DNA from: Microterricola pindariensis
GTDB lineage: Bacteria > Actinomycetota > Actinomycetes > Actinomycetales > Microbacteriaceae
NCBI RefSeq assembly: GCF_002936985.1
Contig: NZ_MPZN01000007.1
Coordinates: 1 to 64,000 of the forward strand
Length of the DNA: 64,000 nucleotides
Direction: 5' to 3'
Shown here: piece after piece, positions 24,127-34,143 of the stretch
How the letters are laid out: each line of letters begins with the position of its first letter
Position numbering within the stretch: position 1 is the stretch's first letter
Program-made: the position numbers and the translations under genes
Notes under the pieces: model-generated
The model's input: only the letters and a program-made list of their open reading frames with translations
Databases searched by the model: none
Told to the model about the DNA's origin: nothing

Positions 24127-25650
24127 CTACTTGACCAGCGGGAACAGGATGGTTTCGCGGATGCCGAGGCCGGTGAGGGCCATCAGCAGGCGGTCGATGC
24201 CCATGCCCATGCCGCCGGTCGGCGGCATGCCGAACTCGAGGGCGCGCAGGAACTCCTCGTCGAGGCGCATCGCCTCGGGGTCGCCGCCGGCGGCCAGCGT
24301 CGCCTGCTCGACGAAGCGCTCGCGCTGGATGACGGGGTCGACGAGCTCGGAGTATCCGGTGGCCAGCTCGAAGCCGCGGATGTAGAGGTCCCACTTCTCG
24401 ACGACGCCCGGGATGGAGCGGTGGCCGCGCACGAGGGGGCTGGTGTCGACGGGGAAGTCCATCACGAAGGTGGGCCGCACGAGGTCGCCCTTGACGAAGT
24501 GCTCCCAGAGCTCTTCGACGTACTTGCCGTGGATCGGGTGGTCGATCTCGATGCCCTCGCGCTCGGCCAGGGCCTTGAGCTCGGCGATCGGGGTCTCCGG
24601 CGTGAAGCTGGTGCCGGCGGCCGCGTTGAGGCTGTCGTACATCGAGATGCGGTCCCACTGGCCGCCGAGGTCGAACTCGGTGCCGTCGGCCCAGGTCACG
24701 ACGTGCCCACCCGCGATGGAGGTGGCGGCATCCTGGATCAGCTTCTGGGTGAGGTCGGCGATCGAGTTGTAGTCGCCGTAGCCCTGGTAGGCCTCCAACA
24801 TGGCGAACTCGGGGCTGTGCGTGGAGTCAGCGCCCTCGTTGCGGAAGTTGCGGTTGATCTCGAAGACGTGGTCGATGCCGCCGACGACGGCGCGCTTGAG
24901 GTAGAGCTCCGGCGCGATGCGCAGGAACAGCTCGGTGTCGAAGGCATTCGAGTGGGTGACGAAGGGGCGTGCGGATGCGCCGCCGTGCATGACCTGCAGC
25001 ATCGGGGTCTCGACCTCGATGAATCCGAGCTCGTCGAAGGTGCGGCGGAGGCTGGCGACGGCCTTGGCGCGGGCGATGACGTTGGTGCGGGCCTGCTCGC
25101 GGGCGATCAGGTCGAGGTAGCGGCTGCGCACCCGGTTCTCTTCGCTCAGGTCGTTGTGCAGGTTCGGCATCGGCAGCAGCGTCTTGGATGCGATCTGCCA
25201 GCTGTCGGCCATGATCGACAGCTCGCCGCGACGGCTGGAGATGACCTCGCCATGTACGAAGACGTGGTCGCCGAGGTCGACGAGGTCCTTCCACTCGGCC
25301 AGGCTCTCCTCGCCGACCTCGGCGAGGCTGACCATGGCCTGGATGCGGCTGCCGTCGCCGGCCTGCAGCGTGGCGAAGCAGAGCTTGCCGGTGTTGCGCA
25401 GGTACATGACGCGGCCGGCCACGCCGACGATCTCGCCGGTGGCGGTGTCGGGCTCGAGCTCGCCGAAGCGGGCCCGCAGTTCGGGGATCGTCGTGGTGAC
25501 GGGGACGCTCACCGGGTAGGCGCCGCCACCGAGGTCGGCCGCGGCTGCGATGAGCCGCTCGCGCTTGGCCAGTCGCACGGCCTTTTGCTCAGAGACGTCT
25601 GCTGCAATCTCTTCGGCTGTGGGCTCGGGCGAGGTGGGGGCGTCGGCCAT
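24127..25650 (-). CDS. lysS: Lysyl-tRNA synthetase (class II)
   Basis: 507 residues from the ATG at 25650 (CGGAG five to six bases upstream). OB-fold anticodon-binding domain at about 60-160, then class II catalytic core with motif 2 [11 protein letters not shown] and [14 protein letters not shown], and motif 3 [15 protein letters not shown]. It charges tRNA-Lys with lysine. The N-terminal 35 residues are an acidic/Ala-rich extension common in actinobacteria. Confidence 0.97.
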   Translation of the reverse strand: MADAPTSPEPTAEEIAADVSEQKAVRLAKRERLIAAAADLGGGAYPVSVPVTTTIPELRARFGELEPDTATGEIVGVAGRVMYLRNTGKLCFATLQAGDGSRIQAMVSLAEVGEESLAEWKDLVDLGDHVFVHGEVISSRRGELSIMADSWQIASKTLLPMPNLHNDLSEENRVRSRYLDLIAREQARTNVIARAKAVASLRRTFDELGFIEVETPMLQVMHGGASARPFVTHSNAFDTELFLRIAPELYLKRAVVGGIDHVFEINRNFRNEGADSTHSPEFAMLEAYQGYGDYNSIADLTQKLIQDAATSIAGGHVVTWADGTEFDLGGQWDRISMYDSLNAAAGTSFTPETPIAELKALAEREGIEIDHPIHGKYVEELWEHFVKGDLVRPTFVMDFPVDTSPLVRGHRSIPGVVEKWDLYIRGFELATGYSELVDPVIQRERFVEQATLAAGGDPEAMRLDEEFLRALEFGMPPTGGMGMGIDRLLMALTGLGIRETILFPLVK

Positions 25651-25842
25651 GTCTACTCCGTGAACTGGGGCTGGATGCGGGGTATCAAGACGTATACACA
25701 CGCAGCTTCAAGAGTACCGGCAGTGGACTGGGCATCTGCCCGGCTGATTCGGCGGTGCACTTCAGCGCCGCCGCTGCCGTCCCGCACCCGGGCTGCCGCC
25801 CTCCCCGCCGGCTGGAGAGAGTGCCAGCCGACGCGCGCATCC

Positions 25843-25880
25843 CGTTGGCTCGAGGGAGCGCCAGCGACCGAAGCCCTGGG
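25843..25880. repeat. Dispersed repeat family B, copy 1
   Basis: The intergenic sequence between lysS and the HNH gene holds GTTGGCTCGAGGGAGCGCCA then GCGACCGAAGCC. The same core occurs at 27633-27667 and, inverted, at 60815-60852. The ends GTTGGCT and AGCC(AAC) are inverted, so the unit is an imperfect palindrome. A degenerate second unit (GGCTGGAGAGAGTGCCAGCC) lies just before it at about 25810-25829. Confidence 0.7.
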
Positions 25881-25925
25881 CGTCTCGCGGGATCGGGTTG
25901 CGCGCGTCTCGATTCGGCCGCGGGT

Positions 25926-27362
25926 CTACTCGACGAGCACGGGCTGGCGCTCGCGCTGCTGTTCGAGGAGGTCGGCCAGTTGGGTGCGGGACTTCGTGGA
26001 TCTTCGCCACGGGGTGTCGGCCTCGCTGCGGCCGTTCCGCAGCCAGGGCGGCGGCTTCACGAACGGGACGCCGCCGATCATCAGGATGTGCCAGCCGCTG
26101 GTCTCGATGGTGCGGTGGTGGAACCAACAGAGCAGCACCCCGTTGCAGGTCTCAGTCTCGCCACCATCCCGGTACGCGATGACGTGGTGGATCTCCGACC
26201 ACGCCGCGGGGATCGTGCAGCCGGGAATGATGCAGCCGCCGTCGCGGAGGCTGATCGCCCGCCGCTGGGCCGCGTTGAACACCCGGTCGGTGCTGCTCAG
26301 GCTGACCAGGCGCCCGTCGTCGCCGATCAGCACGTGCTGGAGGCCACCCGCACAGACGAACTGCTCGACGGCGCGCAGGGAGATTGGCGCCTCGCAGCCC
26401 TCAATGAAGCCGGCGCCGCTGCCGGCGGCCAGGTCGGCCTGCCGCACCGACACCAGCACGGTCGGGGCGGCGCCGCCCATCGTCGGGGCGGCCGCGCTGC
26501 GGGCGGCCCCGTCGATCAGGCTCGCGAAGACATCGTGCCGGGCCTGCGCGGTCGCCCGCGGGTCCTTCGGCTGGTCCGGGTCGGGGTCGGGGTCGGCGAA
26601 GGTGGGCTTCGAGCGCGGGCTCAGGTACGCGTTCAGCAGGGTCTCGAACTTGGCGTCGATCTCCGGCAGGAGTGCCATCTTGCGGTGCACCAGGCCGTCC
26701 CGGGTGAGGCCGCCGCTGATGCCGCGGGCGCCCATCGCCCGCTCCTCGGCCGGGATCGTGCCGTCCTCATCGAGGACGCTCTCCCAGACGCGGGCCTGGC
26801 CGCGGACCTCGTCGGCGCCGAACGGCAGCGCGGATTCGAGGGTGGGGCCGGTGGCGGCCGCGACGAGCGCGGTCTCAGCGAGCTCGACGTTGAGATCGCC
26901 GACCCGGCCGCGGATCGGGTCCAGGGTGTCGACGATGGCCAGGGCACTGTCGTAGCCGAGGGTGCCGGACCGGAGTGCCGTACTTGCCTCCGGGAACGCG
27001 GCGGGGAGAGTTTCGCCGCTCAGCGCGGTGCGCGGCCGGGTGGCCGCCCCGAGGCGCATCCGTTGCGTGATCGTCCGCTCGGAGGCCAGCGTCACGCGGG
27101 CGAGGAGTTCGACCCCGTTGCGGCAGCCCTTCTTGGCCGAGAGCCGGTCGTCGCCGAGTTCCCGGCGGGAGCGGGCGCCGACTTCGCCGGCCAGGCGCAC
27201 CCGCCAGGAATCGACCAGCATCCCGACCCTCTCGACGGCCGCTGTCAGCTGCAGGAGCGGGCCGTCGTGCAGCAGCCGCTCGTCCACCCCGGACAGCGCC
27301 GCGGCCAGCCCGAGGTGGGCGGCGGCGACGTCTTCTGTGGCTTCCGGGATGGCTGTTCGCAT
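25926..27362 (-). CDS. HNH endonuclease with DUF222 domain
   Basis: 478 residues. The N-terminal DUF222 region (about 20-330) precedes a C-terminal HNH nuclease domain: RDGGCIIPGCTIPAAWSEIH, HHVIAYRDGGETETCNGVLL and CWFHHRTIE supply the zinc-binding cysteines and catalytic histidines. Such proteins occur in many copies in Microbacteriaceae and other actinobacteria; several are linked to mobile or repeat-rich DNA, and their role is unknown. It is flanked on both sides by dispersed repeats. Confidence 0.92.
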   Translation of the reverse strand: MRTAIPEATEDVAAAHLGLAAALSGVDERLLHDGPLLQLTAAVERVGMLVDSWRVRLAGEVGARSRRELGDDRLSAKKGCRNGVELLARVTLASERTITQRMRLGAATRPRTALSGETLPAAFPEASTALRSGTLGYDSALAIVDTLDPIRGRVGDLNVELAETALVAAATGPTLESALPFGADEVRGQARVWESVLDEDGTIPAEERAMGARGISGGLTRDGLVHRKMALLPEIDAKFETLLNAYLSPRSKPTFADPDPDPDQPKDPRATAQARHDVFASLIDGAARSAAAPTMGGAAPTVLVSVRQADLAAGSGAGFIEGCEAPISLRAVEQFVCAGGLQHVLIGDDGRLVSLSSTDRVFNAAQRRAISLRDGGCIIPGCTIPAAWSEIHHVIAYRDGGETETCNGVLLCWFHHRTIETSGWHILMIGGVPFVKPPPWLRNGRSEADTPWRRSTKSRTQLADLLEQQRERQPVLVE

Positions 27363-27503
27363 ACCACAATTCTACGGAAGAATGGGCGCCCCAAACGGAT
27401 TAAATCCCTGATGTGGATAACTTTTAGTCGTGTCGGTCGGGTGCGGTAGCGTCGGAAGTGGCGCCGTGGCCGGGCTGGAAACCGGGCTTCGGTCGCTCGT
27501 TCC

Positions 27504-27608
27504 TCGCTCCCTCAGCCGACGTGGTGAGGCATCGCTCCCTCAGCCGACGTGGTGAGGCATCGCTCCCTCAGCCGACGTGGTGAGGCATCGCTCCCTCAGC
27601 CGACGTGG
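27504..27608. repeat. 28-nt tandem repeat, 3.75 copies
   Basis: Units start at 27504, 27532, 27560 and 27588 and begin TCGCTCCCTCAGCCGACGTG; the three full copies are identical and the fourth breaks off after 21 nt. There are no spacers. The unit shares CTCCCTCAGCC-type sequence with family-B repeats, so it may be a local amplification of one. Confidence 0.92.
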
Positions 27609-27632
27609 AGAGAGGGACGCGGGAGTCGCACG

Positions 27633-27667
27633 CTGGCTGGAGGGAGTACCAGCGACCGAAGCCAACA
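27633..27667. repeat. Dispersed repeat family B, copy 2
   Basis: CTGGCTGGAGGGAGTACCAG followed by CGACCGAAGCCAAC, the same orientation as copy 1 and differing at a few bases. It directly follows the tandem repeat array. Confidence 0.7.
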
Positions 27668-27798
27668 CCGTTGAGCGGTCCCAGAAAGCTGAGGACCGCT
27701 GCCCCGATAAGCGGGTGAGGGCCGCAGGGTGGCCCCTCGCCCGAGCTCTCCGGACGCCCCTGCCGGCTGGCGCCGCGGGCGCGCGCCGAGTGAGGGAT

Positions 27799-28653
27799 CT
27801 AGCCGATCGTGATGGCGGCGTTGTCGATCAGCCGCGTGGCGCCGACGCGGGCCGCGATGAGGGCGAGCGCCCGCCCGCGGTAGTGCTCGTCGACGGGCAG
27901 GAACGTCTCCGGGTCGACGACGACGAGGTAGTCCAGCGTGACCTGGTCGTGGTCGCCGAAGCTGGCCGTCGCCTCGGCGAGCAGCTCGACGAGGCCCTCG
28001 CGCGCCGCGGCATCCGCCGCCTGCAGGGCCGCGCTCAGCGCCAGCGCGGCCTCCCGCGCGGTCGCGTCGAGGAAGCGGTTGCGGCTGGAGAGCGCCAGCC
28101 CGTCGGCCTCGCGCACGGTCGGGACGACCTCGAGATCGAGCGGTAGGTTGAGGTCGGCGAGCATTCGGCGCACGAGGAAGACCTGCTGGGCGTCCTTCTG
28201 GCCGAACAGCGCCACGTCGGGGCCGACGATGTTGAACAGCTTGGCCACCACGGTGAGCATGCCGTCGAAGTGGCCGGGCCGGGTCGCGCCCTCGAGCAGA
28301 GTGCCGACGTGGCCGGCGGTCACCCGAGTCTCGCTCTCGCCGCTCGGGTACATCTCGCGCGCAGAGGGGGCGAAGACGAAGTCGACGCCCTCCGCGGCGA
28401 GCAGAGCCAGGTCGGCGTCGAGCGTGCGCGGGTAGGCGTCGAGGTCCTCCCCCGCGCCGAACTGCAGCGGGTTGACGAAGATCGACACGACCACGACATC
28501 GGCCAGCTCGCGGGCGCGGCGCACCAGGCTGAGGTGCCCCTCGTGCAGGGCGCCCATCGTGGGCACGAGGGCGAGGGTCATTCCCCCCGCCCGCTTCCGC
28601 TCGAGTGCCGCGCGGGTGGCGCGGACGGTGGTCAACAGCTGCGGGGCGGTCAC
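27799..28653 (-). CDS. panC: Pantothenate synthetase
   Basis: 284 residues from a GTG that overlaps the DUF2520 stop by four bases (GTGA). Signatures are [16 protein letters not shown] (HIGH-like ATP site), [25 protein letters not shown] and LSSRNRFLD. It condenses pantoate with beta-alanine using ATP to give pantothenate for coenzyme A. It is the last gene of the long ftsH-fol-PH operon. Confidence 0.97.
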   Translation of the reverse strand: MTAPQLLTTVRATRAALERKRAGGMTLALVPTMGALHEGHLSLVRRARELADVVVVSIFVNPLQFGAGEDLDAYPRTLDADLALLAAEGVDFVFAPSAREMYPSGESETRVTAGHVGTLLEGATRPGHFDGMLTVVAKLFNIVGPDVALFGQKDAQQVFLVRRMLADLNLPLDLEVVPTVREADGLALSSRNRFLDATAREAALALSAALQAADAAAREGLVELLAEATASFGDHDQVTLDYLVVVDPETFLPVDEHYRGRALALIAARVGATRLIDNAAITIG

Positions 28654-29420
28654 GCCTGCTCCTCTGGGTCGTCGTTTTCGTAATACTGGCTGCTCGGGAA
28701 TGCCTCGTCGAGCAGCTCGCGGGACGGCTCGGCTCCCCCGCTCTGCGCCAGGGCCCGCTCGACGGCAGAGCGCACGAGCGGCGCGAGCACGGTGCCCGGC
28801 GCCTCGACGCCGATTCCGGCCAGGATGCCGGCGGCCTGCTCGACGATGGCGGTGGAGAACGACACGGCGGTGTCGATGGCCTCGGCGTAGCCGGCGCGGT
28901 CGGCCTCGGCGATCACGAGCGGCTCGCCGCCCATCTCGACGACGAGGGCCTGCCCGATCGGGAGCACGGGGGCGGGAGCGGTCACCGCGAACCACGTGCC
29001 GGCCAGCCGGGCGAGGTCGAGACTGGTGCCGGTGAACGTCATCGCCGGGTGCAGTGCAAGCGGGATCGCTCCGGCCGCGAGGGCCGGGCGCAGCACGCCG
29101 ATGCCGTACCGGGCCGCCGTGTGCAGCACGAGCTGGCCCGGCTGCCAGGCGCCGCGGGCGGCGAGGCCGGCGACGAGCGGCTCGAGCTCGGCATCCGGCA
29201 CCGCCAGGATCACGAGTTCGCTGCGCTCGACGAGCACGTCGACGTCGAGGATCGGCGCCCCGGGCAGGATGGTCTCCGCCCGCTCCTTGCTCTCGGCCGA
29301 GATCGCCGAGATGCCGACGATCGCATGCCCGGCCCCAGCGAGGGCGGCGCCGAGGATCGGCCCGACCTTGCCCGCGCCGACGATGCCGACGCCGAGTCGG
29401 CCCGCACGTTGCCCGGTCAT
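28650..29420 (-). CDS. Rossmann-like and DUF2520 domain protein
   Basis: 256 residues. N-terminal NAD(P)-binding fold [20 protein letters not shown], then [14 protein letters not shown] and the DUF2520 C-terminal domain starting at [11 protein letters not shown]. These proteins resemble 6-phosphogluconate/ketopantoate reductase-type enzymes. In many actinobacteria the gene precedes panC, as here with translational coupling, so a role in pantoate formation is a fair guess but is not shown by the sequence. Confidence 0.88.
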   Translation of the reverse strand: MTGQRAGRLGVGIVGAGKVGPILGAALAGAGHAIVGISAISAESKERAETILPGAPILDVDVLVERSELVILAVPDAELEPLVAGLAARGAWQPGQLVLHTAARYGIGVLRPALAAGAIPLALHPAMTFTGTSLDLARLAGTWFAVTAPAPVLPIGQALVVEMGGEPLVIAEADRAGYAEAIDTAVSFSTAIVEQAAGILAGIGVEAPGTVLAPLVRSAVERALAQSGGAEPSRELLDEAFPSSQYYENDDPEEQA

Positions 29421-31246
29421 CAGAAAGCCTCCTGAGGGGTGCCCCAGTGGTGGCTGGTGTCGCTGGCACCGGATGCCACGGCGCCGGCCGCGAGCTGTTC
29501 GAACAGTTCGGCCGAGACCGCGCGGTCGATGACGCCGAGCCGGGCGGAGACGGGCCCGGCAACCGTGTGCAGCTGCACGCCGCCGAGGCCCAGCCGTCGC
29601 TGGATCGGCCCCTGCGAGGCTCCGACGCTCTGCACCCGGGCGAACGGCACGAGGGTGAGCTCACGGGAGATCACGCCGCGGCGCAGCAGCACGGTGCTCG
29701 CGGTGAGTGCGAAGCCGGTGCGGCGCCAGGAGAACGGCCGCAGCCAGGCGGCCCGGCTCGGCGCGTTGGTGTAGCCGTCGGCGCCGCCCCTGGAGGTGAG
29801 GCCGCGCTCGATGAGCGACGGCGTCGCCGCCACCGGGGCGACGGGCGCGGCGCCCGGCAGGCCGGAGAGTGCGCCGTCGGGTGCTCCGGCGAGTGCTCCG
29901 TCGCCGGCGGCGGGCGGCATTCCCACCGACACCGCGAGGGCGGGCGCCGCGGCATCCGCCGGCTCGGGCTGCAGCCCGGCCCCGGGCAGCAGCAGGGCCA
30001 GCACGCGCTCGACGTCGTCGATGCGACCGACCGGCAGCACCGTGGTGTTGGAGGCGTTCTGCCCGTTCTGCTGGGAGCGCCCGGCGGTGTTGATGCGGAT
30101 CGTCCACCAGCCGAACGGCCGCCAGAGCAGCGGCTGGGTGACGGCGATGGCGTGCACGCGGCCGGGCGGGATCGTCTCGTTGCTGGTGGAGAGCAGGCCG
30201 AAGCCGACCCGCACGCCGTCCGGCGTTCCGGCGATCGTGTAGCGCAGCCCCTTGGTGAAGCGGTTGATGTAGTAGCTGGCGACACCGATCAGGGCGGGGA
30301 TGAAGCTGAAGAGCATCCAGTACTGCCGGTTCGCGACGCCGATCGGCACCACGATGAACAGGGCGATGACCACGACGCTGAAGCCGCTGACCACGATGGA
30401 GGCGATCAGGCGCAGCGGCGGGATGTGCACCACCGACTCCGGCGGGGCGGCGTCCGGGTCCAGCTCGGGGGCGAGGAACTCGTTGGCGCGCTGGGTGACG
30501 AGGGCGCCGACGGATGCCGCGAGCCGGTGCCCGCTGTGGGCCCCCGCCTCGCCCTCGGGCCCCGCGTGCGGCGCCGTGTCGGCGTGCGCAGCGGCAACAG
30601 CTGGACCGGCCGCGGTCCCCGCTGTTGCCACCGCCTGCGCGCCGGAAACGGCACCCTGCCGCGCGCCGGAGGCGAGCCGCAGGATGTCGCGGCGCAGAGC
30701 GTCGGTGTGGCCGGATCCGAGGTAGGCCAGCTGGACGTTGGCGTCCTGACCGGCGACGCCGACCTCGAGCTTGGCGGCGCCGAAGATGCGCGGCAGCACC
30801 GGCCGGTTGATGTTGACACCCTGGATCCGGTCGAGGCGGGCCTTGCGGTTCGTGCGGAACAGGATGCCGCTGCGCACCTCGACGGCCTCCGGCGTCACCC
30901 GGAAGCTGTGCATCCGCCAGGACAGGTAGAAGCCGGCCATCACGAGCAGCAGCACGCCGAGCACGGCCAGCAGGGCCCAGCCGACCATGCCGCGGCGATA
31001 GATCTCGTCGAGGGGGTCGCCGCCGTAGGTGGGCACGCTGAAGAACAGCTCCAACAGGCGCTCGCGCAGGTTGGCGATCACGATTCCCGTGATCGCGATC
31101 AGCGCGACGCCGCCCTTCAGCAGCGGGGTGGCCGGGTGCAGCCGGTGCCACTCCCCGTCGGCGAGGCTCGTCTCCACGGCCCGCACCGCCCCCGGCTGGC
31201 CGGGCAGCGGGTCCTGCAGCGGACCCTGCGCCGAGCCCTGGGCCAT
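29420..31246 (-). CDS. Large PH-domain membrane protein (YdbT-like)
   Basis: About 608 residues with bacterial PH (bPH2) domains, each beginning after a membrane hairpin: [40 protein letters not shown] and [20 protein letters not shown]. Pairs of helices near 45-125, 300-345 and 500-525 precede them. Start: ATG 31246 (8 nt after GGGG); a GTG at 31252 would overlap the upstream stop. It is the YdbT partner of the YdbS-like protein encoded just upstream; YdbST give resistance to antibacterial peptides in Bacillus (known for that pair), but function here is untested. Confidence 0.85.
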   Translation of the reverse strand: MAQGSAQGPLQDPLPGQPGAVRAVETSLADGEWHRLHPATPLLKGGVALIAITGIVIANLRERLLELFFSVPTYGGDPLDEIYRRGMVGWALLAVLGVLLLVMAGFYLSWRMHSFRVTPEAVEVRSGILFRTNRKARLDRIQGVNINRPVLPRIFGAAKLEVGVAGQDANVQLAYLGSGHTDALRRDILRLASGARQGAVSGAQAVATAGTAAGPAVAAAHADTAPHAGPEGEAGAHSGHRLAASVGALVTQRANEFLAPELDPDAAPPESVVHIPPLRLIASIVVSGFSVVVIALFIVVPIGVANRQYWMLFSFIPALIGVASYYINRFTKGLRYTIAGTPDGVRVGFGLLSTSNETIPPGRVHAIAVTQPLLWRPFGWWTIRINTAGRSQQNGQNASNTTVLPVGRIDDVERVLALLLPGAGLQPEPADAAAPALAVSVGMPPAAGDGALAGAPDGALSGLPGAAPVAPVAATPSLIERGLTSRGGADGYTNAPSRAAWLRPFSWRRTGFALTASTVLLRRGVISRELTLVPFARVQSVGASQGPIQRRLGLGGVQLHTVAGPVSARLGVIDRAVSAELFEQLAAGAVASGASDTSHHWGTPQEAF

Positions 31247-31248
31247 GC

Positions 31249-31842
31249 TCACAGCCCCGCCCGGCGGCTCTCGGCCAACGCGACCAGCCGGTCGCGCAGC
31301 TCCTCCGCCTCCTCCAGGGGCAGGCCGGGGATCACGACGCCGGTGGCGGCGGCCGCGGTGACGAACTTGAGCTCGGCCAGACCGAGCGCGCGGGCGATGG
31401 GGCTCCGCGTGATGTCGACGAGCTGCATGCGCCCGTAGGGCACCGACACGAAGCGCTGGAACATGATGCCGCGGCGGAACAGCAGGTCGTCGGCCCGCAG
31501 CTGGTAGCCGATGGAGCGCACCCGGCGCGGCTCGACCACGAGCGTGACGAGGAAGATCGCGATGAGGCCGACGAGCACCCAGAGCGCCCACTGCTGGTCT
31601 CCGAGGATCCACACGGCGGCGGCTCCCGCACAGAACAGCAGCCCGCCGATCAGAGTGCCGACGACCTCGACGACGAGGTACTTCGGCGAGACCCGGTGCC
31701 ACACGGTGGGGTCGCCGAGGTCGAGGCGGCCGGTGGCCGGGGCGGCGTCCGCGGCGGCCTCCGGCTCCGGGGCAGGTGCAACCGGTGCGGCCGGCGCTCC
31801 GGCGGGTGTCGTGGGTGCGGCATCCGTCATTGGCTCGGTCAT
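31249..31842 (-). CDS. Small PH-domain membrane protein (YdbS-like)
   Basis: About 197 residues from ATG 31842 (GAGAGAG nearby; ATG 31869 or 31830 are possible). Ala/Pro-rich N-terminus, two membrane helices (YLVVEVVGTLIGGLLFCAG and ALWVLVGLIAIFLVTLVV), then one bPH2 domain: IGYQLRADDLLFRRGIMFQR, VPYGRMQLVDITRSP, ELKFVTAAAATGVVIPGLP. It and the following larger PH-domain protein form a conserved pair. Confidence 0.85.
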   Translation of the reverse strand: MTEPMTDAAPTTPAGAPAAPVAPAPEPEAAADAAPATGRLDLGDPTVWHRVSPKYLVVEVVGTLIGGLLFCAGAAAVWILGDQQWALWVLVGLIAIFLVTLVVEPRRVRSIGYQLRADDLLFRRGIMFQRFVSVPYGRMQLVDITRSPIARALGLAELKFVTAAAATGVVIPGLPLEEAEELRDRLVALAESRRAGL

Positions 31843-31876
31843 GGCATCTCTCTCATCGGACGCGGGCATGGCGGCC

Positions 31877-32341
31877 CTACGCTTTCTCGGTGTCGGGGTC
31901 GTGCTTGTCTGGCGGCAGCGTGCAGAAGTGCTCGGCGACGAGCCCCGCGATGAGCAGCAGGGTTCCGCCCGCCGCGGTGGCGATCGCCATCCAGAGGGTC
32001 GCGGCCGGCGGTGTGCTCTGCCTGCTGAGCAGGTAGACGAGCAGGCCGAGCCCCGCCCCGCCGAGCAGCGCACCGGAGAGGCTGGAGGCCTTGGCCAGCA
32101 CCGCCACGCGCAGCGCCCGGAACGGGTCGACGTGGGTGCTGACGGTGGCCTTGACGGCGCGGCGGATCGGCCAGGCCAGCGCGACGACGACCACGCCGAG
32201 GGCGACGAGCGTCAGGGCCAGCGTGATCGGGGGCACGATGATCGGGCGACCGGATGACGCGATCGCCAGCTCTGCCAAGAAGGCGAGCACCGTGCCGCCG
32301 AGCGCCAGCAACGCCAGCGTCGCCGGGGCGGTGCGTCTCAT
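31877..32341 (-). CDS. DUF3180 family membrane protein
   Basis: 154 residues with four hydrophobic segments (near 5-27, 35-58, 83-105, 115-138) and the motif THVDPFRALRVAVLAKASSL conserved in DUF3180 proteins, which in Micrococcales sit between folK and the PH-domain genes. The ATG overlaps the folK stop (ATGA). Unknown function. Confidence 0.85.
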   Translation of the reverse strand: MRRTAPATLALLALGGTVLAFLAELAIASSGRPIIVPPITLALTLVALGVVVVALAWPIRRAVKATVSTHVDPFRALRVAVLAKASSLSGALLGGAGLGLLVYLLSRQSTPPAATLWMAIATAAGGTLLLIAGLVAEHFCTLPPDKHDPDTEKA

Positions 32342-32859
32342 TGCGGGGCCCCGGAGCCGGGCGCCTGGCCGTCGGCCTGGGAGGCGGGCAGTGCGTCGAC
32401 CCGACCGTGGCCGGGCAAGGTGGCGTCCGGGTCGAGCTCGAGCCAGGGCACCAGCACGAAGTCGCGCTCCGCGGCGCGCGGGTGCGGCAGGGTGAGGCGC
32501 TCGTCGCTCTGCTCCAGCTCGCCGTAGCTGATCAGGTCGAGGTCGAGGGTGCGGTCGCCCCAGTGCTCCGTGCGCTGGCGGCCGTGCTCGTTCTCGATGG
32601 CGTTGAGGGCGTCGAGCAGGGCGTGCGGGGCGAGGCTGGTGAGCACCGTCACCACGCCGTTGAGGTAGGCGGGGGCGTCGTGGTCGACACCGTGCGGCTT
32701 GAGCGCGGGGGTCTCGATCAGCGCGGAGACGCCGGTGAGCTCGGTGCCGGGGAGCTCGGCGATGGCCACGACGGCTTGGCTCAGCGTCTCGTCGCGGTCG
32801 CCGAGGTTGGCGCCGAGGGCGATGACGGCCGGCTGCATGGACTGGTCGGCGGTGCTCAT
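32338..32859 (-). CDS. folK: 2-amino-4-hydroxy-6-hydroxymethyldihydropteridine pyrophosphokinase
   Basis: 173 residues. Motifs ALGANLGDRDETL, ETPALKPHGVD..AYLNGVV and the signature WGDRTLDLDLISYGE with PHPRAAERDFVLVPW. HPPK transfers pyrophosphate from ATP to the pterin hydroxymethyl group in folate synthesis. The ATG overlaps the folB stop and its own stop overlaps the DUF3180 start (both ATGA). Confidence 0.96.
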   Translation of the reverse strand: MSTADQSMQPAVIALGANLGDRDETLSQAVVAIAELPGTELTGVSALIETPALKPHGVDHDAPAYLNGVVTVLTSLAPHALLDALNAIENEHGRQRTEHWGDRTLDLDLISYGELEQSDERLTLPHPRAAERDFVLVPWLELDPDATLPGHGRVDALPASQADGQAPGSGAPQ

Positions 32860-33281
32860 GAGCGCTCCCGGGTAATCGTGACGGAGACGTCGTCGAAGGG
32901 CACCGTGATCGGTGCGTCTGGTTTGTGCAGGGTCACCCGCACGCGCTGGGCGGCCGGGTGGGCGAGCACGGTCGCGGCGATGCGCTCGACAACCGTCTCG
33001 ATGAGGTCGACGGGGTCGCGCTGCACCGCGGCGGCGACCTCCTCGGCAAGCACGCCGTAGTGGATGGTTGCGGCAAGTTCGTCGCCGGCGGCGGCCGCGG
33101 CGAAGTCCAGCCACACGGTCACGTCGGCGACGAAGGCCTGGCCGTTCTCCCGCTCGAAGTCGAAGACGCCGTGGTGGGCCTGCACGCGCAGCCCGGTCAG
33201 CGTGATGTGGTCGCGCGCCGCCCAGTCCACGACGGCGGATGGGGCGTCAGGGCTCTGGCGAACCGCATTGAGATCAGGCAC
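32856..33281 (-). CDS. folB: Dihydroneopterin aldolase
   Basis: 141 residues from a GTG at 33281 overlapping the folP stop by 8 nt; upstream in-frame starts inside folP are less likely. ITLTGLRVQAHHGVFDFERE and DLIETVVERIAATVL fit FolB, which converts dihydroneopterin to the hydroxymethylpterin substrate of FolK. Confidence 0.95.
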   Translation of the reverse strand: MPDLNAVRQSPDAPSAVVDWAARDHITLTGLRVQAHHGVFDFERENGQAFVADVTVWLDFAAAAAGDELAATIHYGVLAEEVAAAVQRDPVDLIETVVERIAATVLAHPAAQRVRVTLHKPDAPITVPFDDVSVTITRERS

Positions 33282-34143
33282 GTGCTCCACTTTGCCACGA
33301 AGCGAGCACATCGAGGGCAACCCGCGTGCCCGCCACGTCGTGCACGCGCAGCGCCCACGCCCCCTGCTGCGCGGAAAGCGCGCTCACCACGGCGGTCGCG
33401 AGGTCGCGCTCTGCGGGCGCGGTGCCGTCCGGCAGCAGCTCCCCGAGGAACCTTTTGCGCGAGGCACCGACCAGCACGGGGTAGCCGAGGGCCCGCAGCT
33501 CGCCGAGTCGGCCGAGCAACGCCCAGTTGTGCGCGGCGGTCTTGGCGAAGCCGAGCCCGGGGTCGAGGATCAGCTTGTCGGCGGCGACGCCGGCCGCCTT
33601 CATCACGTCGACGCGCGCGGTGAGCTCGGCGCACACCTCGGAGACCACATCGCCGTACTGTGCGAGCTGCTGCATGGTGTCGGCGTGCGCGCGCCAGTGC
33701 ATCGCGACGTAGTGCAGCCCGCTCGCGGCAACGGCATCGGCCATCGCCGGGTCGGCCAGCCCGCCCGAGACGTCGTTGATGATCAGCGCGCCAGCGGCCG
33801 CGGTGGCGAGCGCTGTCGAGGCGTTCATGGTGTCGACGCTCACCGCGATGCCGGCCTCGGCCAGGGCGGCAACGACGGGGACGACGCGCGCCTGCTCTGC
33901 CGCCGGGTCAACGCGCGGGGCGCCCGGCCTCGTCGACTCCCCGCCGACGTCGATGATGTCGGCGCCGGATGCCACCAGCTGCCGCGCGTGGGCGACGGCC
34001 GCGCTCGGCTCGGCCCAGCGCCCGCCGTCGCTGAATGAGTCCGGTGTGACGTTGACGATGCCCATGACGAGCGGTGCGGCATCCGACCGGTCGAACAAGG
34101 CGTGGCTGGACGGGGTGCCGGCGGGGAGCGCCGGGTCAGACAC
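33274..34143 (-). CDS. folP: Dihydropteroate synthase
   Basis: 289 residues from a GTG at 34143 (8-nt overlap with folE). TIM-barrel signatures MGIVNVTPDSFSDGGRW, IIDVGGESTRPGA, ILDPGLGFAKT and LVGASRKRFLG are all intact. It joins p-aminobenzoate to the pterin pyrophosphate made by FolK and is the sulfonamide target. Confidence 0.97.
   Translation of the reverse strand: MSDPALPAGTPSSHALFDRSDAAPLVMGIVNVTPDSFSDGGRWAEPSAAVAHARQLVASGADIIDVGGESTRPGAPRVDPAAEQARVVPVVAALAEAGIAVSVDTMNASTALATAAAGALIINDVSGGLADPAMADAVAASGLHYVAMHWRAHADTMQQLAQYGDVVSEVCAELTARVDVMKAAGVAADKLILDPGLGFAKTAAHNWALLGRLGELRALGYPVLVGASRKRFLGELLPDGTAPAERDLATAVVSALSAQQGAWALRVHDVAGTRVALDVLASWQSGARA

Larger units (their letters stand above)
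27363..27798. other. 436-nt repeat-rich intergenic region
   Basis: Between the HNH gene and panC, both leftward (the HNH start and the panC stop face it). It holds an AT-rich promoter region for HNH with a perfect DnaA-box sequence (TTATCCACA on the minus strand, 27412-27420), a 28-nt tandem repeat (27504-27608) and a family-B repeat (27633-27667). I see no convincing gene. Confidence 0.8.

Noticed and set aside
23881-26955. 1024-codon open frame opposite lysS and the HNH gene
   Set aside because: Runs through two known genes and an intergenic repeat; no coding features.
27504-27608. CRISPR array
   Set aside because: The 28-nt units are directly abutted with no spacers and no cas genes are present.
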